This document shows, piece after piece, positions 45,110 to 56,280 of a stretch of DNA of 64,000 bases. Under the pieces are notes generated by a model. It saw only the letters and a program-made list of their open reading frames with translations, was not told the DNA's origin and did not search any database. Origin of the DNA: Euryodendron excelsum (Eukaryota > Streptophyta > Magnoliopsida > Ericales > Pentaphylacaceae). The first letter of the stretch is position 1. Each line of letters starts with the position of its first letter. The translations under genes were made by a program, and so were the position numbers. The stretch is taken from the NCBI GenBank assembly GCA_033060915.1, contig CM065381.1, positions 6,237,501-6,301,500 on the forward strand, written 5' to 3'.

Positions 45110-47694
45110 TTAACGACTCAAATTTTTTTGACTGTTGATAAATAAATTAACTAATTAAAAATTTCTCAACACGTCGCCAAAGAAATTGAACTTCCAAAAA
45201 TGATAACCAATTCTCCCAATCAATTTCAAATTATGTCTCCAAAAATAAATAACTAATTTTCCACAAGTTCAATATGATAAAATTAACCAATTATAATTAA
45301 CTCTCCAATATACAATTTCAATTACTCTCAAAATATGTCTCCAACTTAAAAATAATTCTTCACAGCATTCTAATTACTAATGTGACACCTGATTTCACCT
45401 CCACTTGAAAAATAAAATTTAAACTCGAAAGTATACAATACGACAAAAGTACAAATGCTCAAATCTAAATGGAATTAAATCAATAAAAGCATACTTCAAA
45501 GACTTCGGATAACAAAGAATAAGGCAATAATAATCACGCTGATAAAAATAAACTAATATCTCAATAAAGCCTATTACCAGGCTCTTCTCAATACCATGTC
45601 AAAAGTCACTCTGGTCATACTAAAATAATAAACCAATAATCAAACTAGAGCCCCTGCAGGATCACTCTACCATGCCACGTATGGCCTTCTCACAAAATAA
45701 TAAAAACCCCATAAGTGCGTTCATACATGTAATGATCAGTTTTATAGCACATCAGCCAAAATAAACCAGCAATTTTTGACAATAAATTTAACGGTGAATT
45801 CATCAACGACCATGACATTCAAGATTGTGTCGAAAGAAATTTAACAAAGCTAATAATAATATAATCAGAAAGTTTAACAATGTATACAAATATTCAAAAT
45901 GATTACAATTTAGGAATAACATAAATACACTCTTTGCAAAGAGACTAAGGAAGGAGCATACTGTATACTTCCGGTTTACCTCAAATGAGTTCCATTTTTC
46001 TTGCAAAAATCCCCACCCAATCAAAGTTGTTCTATTAAATTCTAGAGTTAATGCAATATTCGAAAGAGTAAAATAAATCTCTCCTAAATCTCATGTGAAG
46101 AAATATACGCTAAATTAAATATTTATATTGCATAAAAATTTCCTGAAGTGATATGAGTTTCTTTCAAAATTTTCTTCCACGCGGTTCTTTCCTTTTCTGA
46201 TGTTACTCATAATACCCTATGTTTACATGGTAATTACCCGTTCCAATTTATTAAACCGAATCTGAGCATGAGAAATTCTATGCTTTAAGACATGCACAAC
46301 CAGTGAGCTTTCTTTTGGACAATCTGCTCATAGAGTTGTATAAAATCCCTGGAATTGTTAACCTTACCTGGAGTTTTTCTAATCTCACCCAAAAACTACT
46401 ACATCTCACTCGTTTATGCATAATCCCATTTTGGGTTTCCAAAAGCTTTCTTCACTTTAGAACCTTAGTGGAAGTCATGGAACCCGATCATGATGCCAAG
46501 TTATTTTGAGCATTAGGCTCACTATTTCCTTATAATTTTGATACTAGAATAGAGTAGGATTAGATTATACCTGAATTTCTTGAACCTTGGCTTGAGTTGA
46601 CCCTTAATCCGAGAGCTCTCCCTCGCTTCTCTCTCTCTTTTTTTTTTTTTTTCCTCTCTTTCCTGTTCTAGGAAGATGACCACAAGACCACCTTCAATTA
46701 ATTTAATCCACCTACTAACTCTTCCTCTATTTCTTTACTCTACATCCCTTCTTTCCAATATTTTATTTACTCTTTCCAACCGACAAACTCCCAGTAAATA
46801 ATAAATCATTCTTCCACTTTCCATTTCTTTATTCATTTCTTCACTCTCACCCGAGCACTCCCTCGGTTTTCTCATACACGGCATAATCCTACCACCTCTC
46901 TTTCTTGTCTACTTCTTCTTCATACCCTCACACTATATATATATATATATATAAATCTCTATATATATACATGTACACGTACTATCTTGGAACCATGAAA
47001 TTACCACACGCTTGACATAGCTTTCCTTTTATCTCCTCTTTTACTCTTTCAAAGGCATTCTCACATGGCACTCCTCAAATACCACGACCGAATTCATGTA
47101 TCATTTTACTTTTTATATTTTCCCATGCAAGATTCTACCCACTAATCCTCTTTTTTGGTCTACCTCCAAAGACACAAACTCACACCCGTATATCTATATA
47201 TGTGTTCACCATCACACCACACCAGCACTTTAACCCCACCTCTAGTGTTCCAATCATCCACTAACAAACACGTATAGCCTTAATAATAATAAAAAATAGA
47301 ATTACAAGTCTCAAGGAGCATGATCACACTAGATTATTTCCTAGTTTAATCCTCACAAAACAGTGAATCCATGTGGAATTTCTCCCGTCCATCCTTCTTT
47401 TCGGCAGCCCCGAAGTTGCACATGTTCAATTTGCTTGTTTCTTTAAAGAACCTATAAGTGCACACAGACAAACCTGACCAGGTGCCCCACAACATATACA
47501 TATGTACTTCACATATTTGCATATAAAATATACACTATAGGTCCGTAGCATGCAGCACTCTTATTTGATGAGAATAATAATTTGATATAAAAAGATTCTA
47601 TTTAAGTCACATTGCATTATAATATTAGTCAAATGACTCCACGATCACCTTCCTTTTCTCAATTCCTTCCACACATCCCAATGCACGGAGACAC

Positions 47695-47729
<35 letters not shown>

Positions 47730-47735
47730 TAGTAT
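45110..47735 (-). repeat. Right (5') LTR of the minus-strand element
   Basis: About 2.6 kb, aligned in pieces with the left LTR. It keeps about 1.2 kb (45878-47065) that the left copy has lost. It has (AT)n microsatellites near 46937 and 47705. The edge near 47735 is approximate. Confidence 0.65.
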
Positions 47736-49290
47736 ATAACCCGTGCTTACGATATTTTTCATAAAATTGATCGTTGCATCAAAAAGATCAAGATAATCCA
47801 GTCACCTATTTCATTTGATATAAATATAAAGTTTTCCTACAGGTACCAACTAATGAATAGCACATGCTCAGCAGGGCAATTGTAGGTAGCTTCTTCATTA
47901 CATAATAAATAAATAAAAAGCAATAATAGTAGATTTAATAAGCATTCTCAAATAATAACAAAAAATTAGTATTTTAATATTAGATTTAATAGGTGAAGAA
48001 CTAGCATGACAGTTTTTGGTTTGATTTTCTTAAAGAAAAATATAAAAAAAATTACATTGCTAATGCTGGGAAGAAGTCTTCCGTTAATTTTCTTCTTACA
48101 TAAACTTGAAAAAGAAATAGGCTAAATGTGAAGAAGTTTATCTCAAACAATGAAAGAGAAAAAATCCATAGAAAAAAAAATGTAGAATAATTACATAAAG
48201 CTTTACAATCGGAAGAAACCTAATCAAAGTCCCATAAAAATAAAAATAAAAAAAGATTTTAGAGGGTTTAGTTGGTGGGTTAGCTGCACAGAGCATTAGC
48301 CCTTGCCATAATTTGATGCACTTTTTTCATTGGACCATTTTTCATCTTCTTCTTCTACCCTAGATGAAAACGACCTACAAAAAATTTGAAACAATGTGAA
48401 CAAATGCTTCTAAAAAGAATGTAAAGCAAACCTGAACCAAAAAGAAATAAATGCATAAAGCAAACTTGTACCAAAAAAAAAAATATTATTAAGTAAAAAA
48501 AATTATAAAAGGAGCAAACCTAAAGAATATACGCAAAGAATACTTTACAAAACGTGAGATGAGAAGAATGAGTTAAAACTATACTGATCTTCATAGTCAA
48601 AACAGATCTATTAAAATATTGTACTACAATATTACTGATGGTGTGTCTAGTCCACAATTTGAAAAATCGACCTAATCACAAGAATAGAAGTAAAAAAAAA
48701 AAAAAAAAGAGAGATAAAAAAAAATTACAGATATGGAACTTCAAAAGAAATTTAACGTTATATCAATAGCTCATATTGATTTGAAAGAAGTATCCCTTAA
48801 AAAAATTTGGTTGTCCAAAATCTCTGTAAAAGTTCTCTCTCTCTCTCTGTCTCTCTAGGCAACAAAGGGAGGGGAGCCTATGTGTTTTTGTCCAACCCAG
48901 TAAAATATTACCTATTAAGTTTGTGATCACATTTTATATAGTGTCAAGAAAACAAAAATAGATTGAGGTTGGAATTAGATGCATGGAGTTGTGGCCCTAA
49001 ATCCATTTCCTTGTCTTCTATTTTTTTATTTTTTCTTTTTATTGAATTAAAAAAATAAGAAGTAAATAAATAGATATTTGTTAAAAAAATTTATTTATCT
49101 GGTTTAGTTACCCATTCAAAATATGTATGGGTACTAGGATTAAAAAAAACATCTTAGAAAATTTTTATCGCTAACCAACCTCAGGCATTATCTTTAAGTA
49201 CTAAACCATCCGTAGTTGAAGCAAAATTCTATTCCTTGATTTATTTATTATTCAAATAGGTTTAATTAGATTAGATGATAAAGACTTAAA
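47736..49290. other. AT-rich intergenic DNA
   Basis: No gene was seen. A (CT)n tract lies at 48835-48857, and there are several A runs. A few short direct similarities to other AT-rich parts of the window are not diagnostic. Confidence 0.5.
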
Positions 49291-49299
49291 AGAAGAAAA

Positions 49300-49860
49300 A
49301 GAAAATGCCGTACAATGTTCAGTGAATAATAGTGAGTGAGTAAAAAAAAAAAAAACTGCCACTGAGCATTGTACGGCACTGAGTATTGTACGGCCCCCTC
49401 CCCCACAACGTCTGTCTCCGCCCTTTTTGGCGTTTTGAAAGGCTGCCATTAATGCAGTCTCCCACCCCCGCAACGTCGCTCTCTCGTTTTTTAATCCATG
49501 TATCAGGTCCTTTGCTGAAAGGCTGCCATGCCATGCATGCCCCCTGCAACGTCTCTCTCTCCTCTCTCTCTCTCTTCAGTTTTTAGATTCATTGAGAGAG
49601 GAATGCAATGCCGAAAGGACAGAAGGGAGTCAGTCAAGTGGTCGCTAGAGTGTGGGGTATATTTAATGTCTCCACCAAAAAAGTGGAGGAGAGACAGAAA
49701 GGAAAGGAGAATGACAAAATTTGTGAGAGAGTTGGAGTGTCCTTGTGAGCTCACTAATATTTTGGACAGAATTTTGAAGATTAAAGATAATGTAAAAGTA
49801 GAGCGGCTACTACTCTTCGTATTCCATCTAAACACTTTTTCACTTAGTCATTAACAATCA
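49300..49860. repeat. Duplicated segment, intact copy
   Basis: This stretch (ACTGAGCATTGTACGG, GAAAGGCTGCCATGCCATGC, CCCTGCAACGTCTCTCTC, GAGAGAGGAATGCAATGCC) recurs at about 50350-50534 and 55218-55500. The second copy was split by the LTR element at 50535-55217. It has no recognisable protein and is CT- and GA-rich, so it could be an old promoter or leader. Confidence 0.75.
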
Positions 49861-50349
49861 ATATGACTGCACCATACTAATACCTCATCTTTTTTTTTTG
49901 TTTTCTTCTTCGTCTTTTCCTCTTTACTATACTAACACCTGAAACAAAATTTTTAAAACTTTTAAAATTTTTAAAATATTAAGAAAATAACAAAATAAAG
50001 CAAACATAGAAGAACTAACATGAACCAAACATAAATAATGAGCCTAAACTTTATGAATGTGAGATGAAAAAGGCCACTGTTCTTACTTTTCTTCTTTCTC
50101 GATCTTACTCTTCTCTATCATATTAGCACATTTACCATATACAGGGATAAAAGAAAAAAAAAAAAAGATAAGAGGTAGAAAGTGTAGCGGCTAGAACGTG
50201 GTGTTTCAGCCATGGTGGCTCTCTCTGCTTTCTCTCACCTTCCCTCGTGCCCTGTAAAGTAGTCTTTCTTCCAGAATAATTCATTTATATTAAAGAGAAG
50301 GGAGAGTGGGTTGTGAGAGGCTTTAGGGAAAAAGCAAGAGTGAGTGAAA
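49861..50349. other. AT-rich spacer
   Basis: Nothing gene-like was seen between the two copies of the duplicated segment. Confidence 0.5.
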
Positions 50350-50534
50350 TAAAAAAAAAAAATGATACTAAGCATTGTACGCCTACCCTACCCCCACAAT
50401 ATCTCTCTCCCCCCTTTTGGCTTTTTGAAAGGTTGCCCACCCTATAACGTCTCTCTCTCTGTCTTTTTGAAAACCCATGTGCCCGCCCCTTTTTTGAAAA
50501 CCCATGAGCCAGTCTTCTTTTTTAAAGGCTGTCA

Positions 50535-51428
50535 TGTCATTTGTTATGGTCTGTTCCTTCGCACCTTATGGCTATTTAAATGGGTGTTAAATTTGTGTTC
50601 AAGGATTATTCAAATCTTGTCTAAGTATTGTCTAAATAATATATAAATAATGTCCAAGACAACTCCAAGGTGTGCCAAGAATGACCCAAGAAAGTACCTA
50701 AGAAGGCAGCCGAGGAAGCAACGTGACACTGTCCAAGGCAGCCGGATATATCAAGTAACGGTGCGAGTGTGGGGCAGCCTACCCTCACTAGCGCCCAACC
50801 AAGAGCATCTAACCTCATTTTGGCATGCGAACGAGGCCCTGAATAACCTCACTTCATGCGTGCCAAAGTGCGAGTTAGATGCTAGCAAGATAACCTCGCC
50901 AAGGTCAGCCACGAGGCCCTATTTAACCTCACTTTGGCCTGTTCTTTGGTGTGGTATAACTTTGAGCTCTCAAGTCCAAATATGGCTAGGTTTTTTTCTA
51001 TAGGACCCTTTTAGTACGTAGTTTCATGGTTTTGAAAGGTTCTATTTATTGAGTTTTGTAGAATTTATAAAGGGCTATTACGACTCCTTGTGGGGGTGTC
51101 ATGTTTTGTTGTATCAGTTTTGAAATGGCTTAGAAAGCATATATAAGGAGGGGGTATGCTCCTACCAACCTCCACCCCACAACTTCTTGTATGGATAGAG
51201 GCATGTCTTGTATATATGTGAGCTATGTAATAATGCTTTTATCAATGAAATATGTTTATTACTTCCACCCATTCTCTAAAGGAGGTTGCTTGACGGTTGG
51301 CCATTAACGCTCAATTTTAGCTTCCAAATGAGATGATCCGGGATTGGCTGGCTTGTTAGACAGACTTGGCAAGCGCCGCACGAGCCACATTTGTGACTGC
51401 CAAGCTCACAAAATGTCAGACTATGACA
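50535..51428 (+). repeat. 5' LTR
   Basis: It ends AGACTATGACA, next to the primer site. Compared with the 3' LTR it has a short insertion in the first 20 bp (TTGTTATGG). Confidence 0.8.
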
Positions 51429-52329
51429 GTTGGTATCAGAGCAATGGTTAGTGGGTAAGCTACAACGAGATAGTGGCTGACCCTATGCCCACAACGGACC
51501 GTGGGAATGTAGTTGGTGCCGTTCAGCTACAAAAATGAGAGGAAGCAATGAAAGAGTATAGGATGGTGACTCAAGCACGGAGAGTGCATGTCGGTGGGCT
51601 CAGTGGATGTAATGTCGCGGTGGCTAAATGGCAAGACAGTGCCCATCAAGAAGTGTGGTGGACAAACCCTAGAGGACGAGAAAGACTCGAGAGGCTACAA
51701 CGATTGTGTCATCGTGTTGACACACCCCTAAATAGCGAGTGGCAAAGGGAGCAATGGAGCAACGGTGGGCCACGCACAAGTTGAGGAGGTGCAAGGGCCA
51801 AGTCACATGCCTACGTGCGCTAATGAAGCAAAGTGAGACTAAAGCATCGGTGGGAGACACGCTGCATGCAAGTGCCAAGTTCTTGTGCCAACGTGTCGAC
51901 GGGGGTACAAGGGATGCCAAAGAGGATGAGAAAGCATCCAAAGCTATAACGTGCATGTCCAAAAGAGCCACGGAGGTGGAGGACGATGCACATGGAGCTA
52001 CGGTTGGGCCTATGCAGCAATGCCAAGATGGAAGCAGTTCGAGTGGAACTCAAGTGGCTATCCTTTCCCAGAACAACAAGTAAAGGGGCCGGTGGACCTA
52101 ATGAAGCTTTATGGCTTTATGCACTTTAGTGCCAATCGGGCGATAATGTCAAACAAGTTCTCTGCCCAATGCTTGACACTGGAGATATGTCCACGAGGGA
52201 CAAGTTGTTCTACTTCCTGGAAGAGCCTGCAACAAGGACGTGGGTGCTTAAAAATGCAATAGAATGCCTTGAAGGCTATGTCTTTGAGCCACAACAACCT
52301 GGGAAGTGTGAACCAGCAAGGGTGTGGGA

Positions 52330-52545
52330 AATGACAAGTCTCAAGTATACGGCAAACCCAAGAGTGGGGGAGCCACATCTAGAATCATCTTAAGTGCACG
52401 GTAAACCCAAGAGTGGGGGAGTCCCAAGTGCCGGCAAGCCCAAAAGTGGGGGAGCCACATCTAGAATCATTTCAAGTGCACGTCAAACCTAAGAGTGGGG
52501 GAGCCACAAGTGCCGACAAGCCCAAGAGTGGGGGAGCCAATGTCG
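52330..52545 (+). repeat. Tandem units with AAGAGTGGGGGAGCC
   Basis: Five units of about 35-60 bp read CAAACCCAAGAGTGGGGGAG, some followed by CCACATCTAGAATCAT. They lie in the interior of the LTR element. The purine run inside each unit resembles a polypurine tract. Confidence 0.85.
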
Positions 52546-53699
52546 GGTTATCTTTCAAGGAAGACGGATAGAACAACAATAACTTTAAGGGCACGGGAAG
52601 GACTTCCATCAAGAGAGGGCAGCATAAGGGTCCCATTTCTTATCACCCATGCAACGGACCGCATGGTGTGCATGTGTTGAATATTTAAAGTGGAGTCAAG
52701 GACCGTAAAGAGCAACAGTTGGCCGGTGAGCCACACCTAGTGGGGTGTTTCCTTATTCCAATTCGGGCAAGAGTGCTAATGAAGGGATTTGACTTCAAAG
52801 CTACGAACGGACCGTGCAAAGCTCCTGTGGATTTAATATTTCACCTCAGTTGAGTTCGGGGTGCATTATCATTGATGGAGTATCTTGAAGCAATCAGAGT
52901 ATGGCGATGGAGTGAAGGGCCGACAAGGAGACAGTTGGCTTGCGAGCCACATCTTGCGAGATGTCACTTTGCTATCATTAGGGTGGTGGTGCCTAAAACA
53001 GCTTTGAGAACTCCTGGCGCATATTTGCTTGTTGTCGATGGGTTGGATTCATCAAACTCATAAAGCCTGGGGTGGCTAGAAGGGAGATGTTCCAGCCCAG
53101 ATACAGGGAAGCGGTGTTGAACTCCAAGTCTGGAGGGACAAAGGCGTTTACACCAAATCAAGGCCGTATCGACGGGACCGAGAAGCCTTGGAAGAGATTG
53201 CTTTAGACGGTTCAACGTGGGGATATCGGTGGCATGTTCAAGTCAATCCCAGTATCAAAGATTGCTCACGAGGGAGCATGCTTGGTGGTGCCCATGGACT
53301 AGTGGCAGCTATCCTTGGGTTGGACTTTAAGAGGAAGCCTATGACTGCTTCAGATTGCTGATTGCCATATTGTCATTCCATTTCTTGTGTGACGAATAGC
53401 ACAAGTTGCACATTGTTCGCGCCATGCCCACCAACAAGGTTGGAAGCTTGTTCTCAACCATGAGATAGTTGGAGGCCAAGTGTGAAAAGCCTACGGGACG
53501 ATGGCCAGGACAATGAATTCTCAAGGTGCCTATTAATAACTCTTACCTAGGGGGGTTGGAGATTTCAAGAAAGTAATGTGAAGCTTCAAAGAAGCGAGCG
53601 GTTCCCAAATCTATCAAAGGGTCTTGAAGACGGACTTTCAAGGCTAAGCTGAGATGGCAACGGAGAATTAGCCTATGAAGGGGCATGGAGGAGACAGTG

Positions 53700-54130
53700 G
53701 TCCCAACTCCATACAAGAGTTTTGAAGACGGATTTTCAAGACCAAGCCAAGAGGGCAAGCAATGCCCATGAGGGGCATGAAGTTCAAGAGCAGGGATGCA
53801 TTCGAGGAGGCAACTTAGAGACGAGACTTCTAAGCTGCTCGGCCAAAAGTGTGGCCAAATTGACCCAGTATTCAGGGAGGCGATTGGAGACGGACTTCCA
53901 TGACGCCCGGCCAAGGTGGGCCAAATCAATCAAGCATTCGTGGTGGTGACCTAGAGACGGACTTCTATGGTGCCTGACTTAGGTGACCAATTAAATTCAA
54001 AAGTTCGAGAAGGCGGCTTGGAGACGGAGTTCCTAGACGCCCGGCCAAGGTGGCCAATATACTTCAGCATTTGAGGAGGCGACTTGGAGACGGACTTCTA
54101 AGGCACCTAGCCAAGGAGGCCAAATCAACC
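53700..54130 (+). repeat. Degenerate tandem units with GGAGACGGACTTC
   Basis: Five to six imperfect units of about 65-75 bp follow the plan GAGGCGACTTGGAGACGGAC, CGCCCGGCCAAGGTGG, CCAAAT. The array continues the region upstream of the 3' LTR. Confidence 0.75.
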
Positions 54131-54330
54131 ACTTCCCTAAGGGGAGTGGGTTTTGGGTAGGTGCTTGTGTCAGGAGTGGCCAATCCGTGCGCCCTAGTTC
54201 AGTCGGATATCTTTAAGAGGCAAGAGCCAGAGAAGCAGCTCATAAAGTGCCAAGATAAGTCTGAGGGGCAACATCAAACAACTAAATTCTAGTGTCACCG
54301 AGGACGGTGACAAGTTCGAATGGGGGAGAG

Positions 54331-55217
54331 TGTCATGTTCTGCTCCTTCACACCCCATGACTACTCAAACGGGTGTCAAACTTGTACTCAAGGATTGTCC
54401 AAACCTTGTCCAAGCATTGCCCAAACAATGCCTAAACAATGGCCAAGACAACTCCAAGGTGTGCTAAGAATGGCCCAAGGAAGTACCCAAGAAGGCAGCC
54501 GAGGAAACAACGTGACACTGTCCAAGGCAGCCGGATATATCAAGCAACGGCGCGGGTGAGGGGCAGCCTACCCTCACTAACGCCCAACCAAGAGCATTTA
54601 ACCTCATTTTGGCGTGCCAGCAAAGCCCTGGATAACCTCACTTCATGCGTGCCAAAGTGCGAGTCAGATGCTAGCAAGATAACCTCGCCAAGGTCAACCG
54701 CGAGGCCCCATTTAACCTCACTTTGGCCTGATCTTTGGTGTGACATAACTTTGAGCTCCCAAGTCCAAATATAGCTAGGTTTTTTTCTATAGGACTCTCT
54801 TAGGACGTAGTTTCATGGTTTTGAAGGGTTCTATTTATTGAGTTTTGTAGAATTTATAAGGGGCTATTATGACTCCTCGTGGGGGTGTCATATTTTGTTG
54901 TATCAGTTTTGAAATGGCTTAGAAAGCATATATAAGGAGGGGGTATACTCCTACCACCCTCCACCCCACAACTTCTTGTATGGCTAGAGGCATGTCTTGT
55001 ACATATGTGAGCTATGTAATAATGCTTTTATCAATGAAATATGTTTATTACTTCCACCCATTCTCTAAAGGAGGTTGTTTGACGGTTGGCCATTAACGCT
55101 CAATTTTAGCTTCCAAATGAGATGATCTGGGATTGGCTGGCTTGTTAGACGGACTTGGCAAGCACCGCACAGGCCACATTTGTGACTGCTAAGCTCACAA
55201 AATGTTGGACCGTGACA
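54331..55217 (+). repeat. 3' LTR
   Basis: This 887-bp LTR starts TGTCATGTTCTG and ends GGACCGTGACA. It has TATATAAGGAGG near 54930 as a likely core promoter, also present in the other copies. Confidence 0.85.
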
Positions 55218-55584
55218 CCATGCAAGCCGCCGTGCAACGTCTCTCTACCCTGTCTCTCTCTCTCTCTCTTCAATTTTTGAACCCATAGAGATATAGAGAG
55301 AGGAATGCATTGCCCAAGGGAGAGAGAGGGAGTCGGTCAAGGTGGTCTAAAGCGTAGAGTGTATTTAATGCCTTTACCCAAAAAGAGGGAGAGAGAGAGA
55401 GAGAAAAAAAAAGACAAACTTATGAGAGACGCTGGAGTGTGCAGTGGACCCACTAATATTTTGGGCGGGATTTGAGTTGAAACAAAAACGTGTAATGATC
55501 TCAACCGTTTTATACAATTCAAAATTGAATGTGAATAGTTGGATACAAATGTGAGAGGGATATTTTTGAAATATGATATGTTTT

Positions 55585-55815
55585 ATTAGATAGATATACT
55601 CTATATATTAGTATACAACATACAAATAAACAATTATCCCACTACTATTTTTTTAATTGCTAATAATCAACACGCATCAACAAAAGAGTTTTTTTTTAAA
55701 ATAATCTGTTTAATCATAATATAAAATATTATTTTTATGCATAATAGCACATTCCCATAATAACCCAATTATCCTAATTTAATAACTCAAAATACTTTTT
55801 ATAAGAAAATATGGG
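55585..55815. repeat. Copy of the 44715-44945 segment
   Basis: The two stretches share ATTAGTATACAACATACAAA, CCCACTACTATTTTTTT and ATAATAGCACATTC, then part ways after ATTTC. This is a fragment of the minus-strand LTR element's interior and LTR edge, without the rest. Confidence 0.8.
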
Positions 55816-55819
55816 ATAT

Positions 55820-56205
55820 TTCGCATAAGACCCGGAAAAAATAAAAGGAAGTGACAGGCTGGTAATAAATAAAAAAAATGCAATGGTACACTTGGGAAGA
55901 CTTTGTTTGGTGCCCATAAGGCCCAGAAAAAAGAAAATGAAGTGACAGGCTGGCAATAATTAAAAAAAAATGCAATGGTAGACTTGGGAAGTTTTTGTGT
56001 GGTGACCCATAATACCGATAAAAAAAAAAGAGAAAAGAAAAAGAAGTGACGGGTTGGTAATAAAAAAAGAAAAAATATGCAATACTATTATAGTAGACTT
56101 GGAAAGACTTTGCTCTGTAACCCTCAGAAAAAAGGAAAAAAACAAAAGAAAGTGACAGTTTGGTAATAAAAGAAATATGCAATGGTAGACTTGGAGAGAG
56201 TTCTT
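55820..56205. repeat. Tandem cluster of the short dispersed repeat upstream of the DUF247 gene
   Basis: Four to five imperfect units of about 80-100 bp occur: CCCATAAGGCCCAGAAAAAA, GAAGTGACAGGCTGG, ATGCAATGGTAGACTTGGGA. They end about 75 bp before the DUF247 start codon, so they sit in its likely promoter or 5' leader. The same unit occurs at 17310-19640. Confidence 0.85.
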
Positions 56206-56280
56206 TTTTGGCTCAAAGTTCGTGTGGAATAATAAAGCTTTTACTTCTGGCGTCTCGACGAGAGAGAGGGAGAAGCAAAC

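Larger units (their letters stand above)
19675..47735 (-). mobile_element. Minus-strand LTR element with long LTRs, hosting nested insertions
   Basis: Left LTR pieces (19675-20725, 25801-25975, 44540-about 44735) align with the right LTR (about 45110-47735). Between them lies a short interior (about 44736-45106) whose right edge is the reverse complement of a tRNA-Met primer site (GCTCTGATACCA, 45095-45106). That places the 5' LTR on the right. No coding sequence is in the interior. The outer edges and TSD are not firmly set. Nested insertions: 20726-25800 and 25976-44539. Confidence 0.65.
50535..55217 (+). mobile_element. LTR retrotransposon with about 890-bp LTRs, mostly non-coding
   Basis: The 5' LTR (about 50535-51428) is followed by a tRNA-Met primer site (TGGTATCAGAGC, 51431-51442). 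The 3' LTR (54331-55217) is preceded by a purine tract (AATGGGGGAGAG). The right flank is CCATG (55218-55222) and the left flank TCATG (50532-50536), an approximate TSD; the left LTR end is blurred because TG is shared. The 2.9-kb interior has no RT or integrase. One short piece (52187-52225, TRDKLFYFLE) resembles a motif of plant Gypsy gag. It also holds repeats at 52330-52545 and 53700-54130. Confidence 0.85.
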
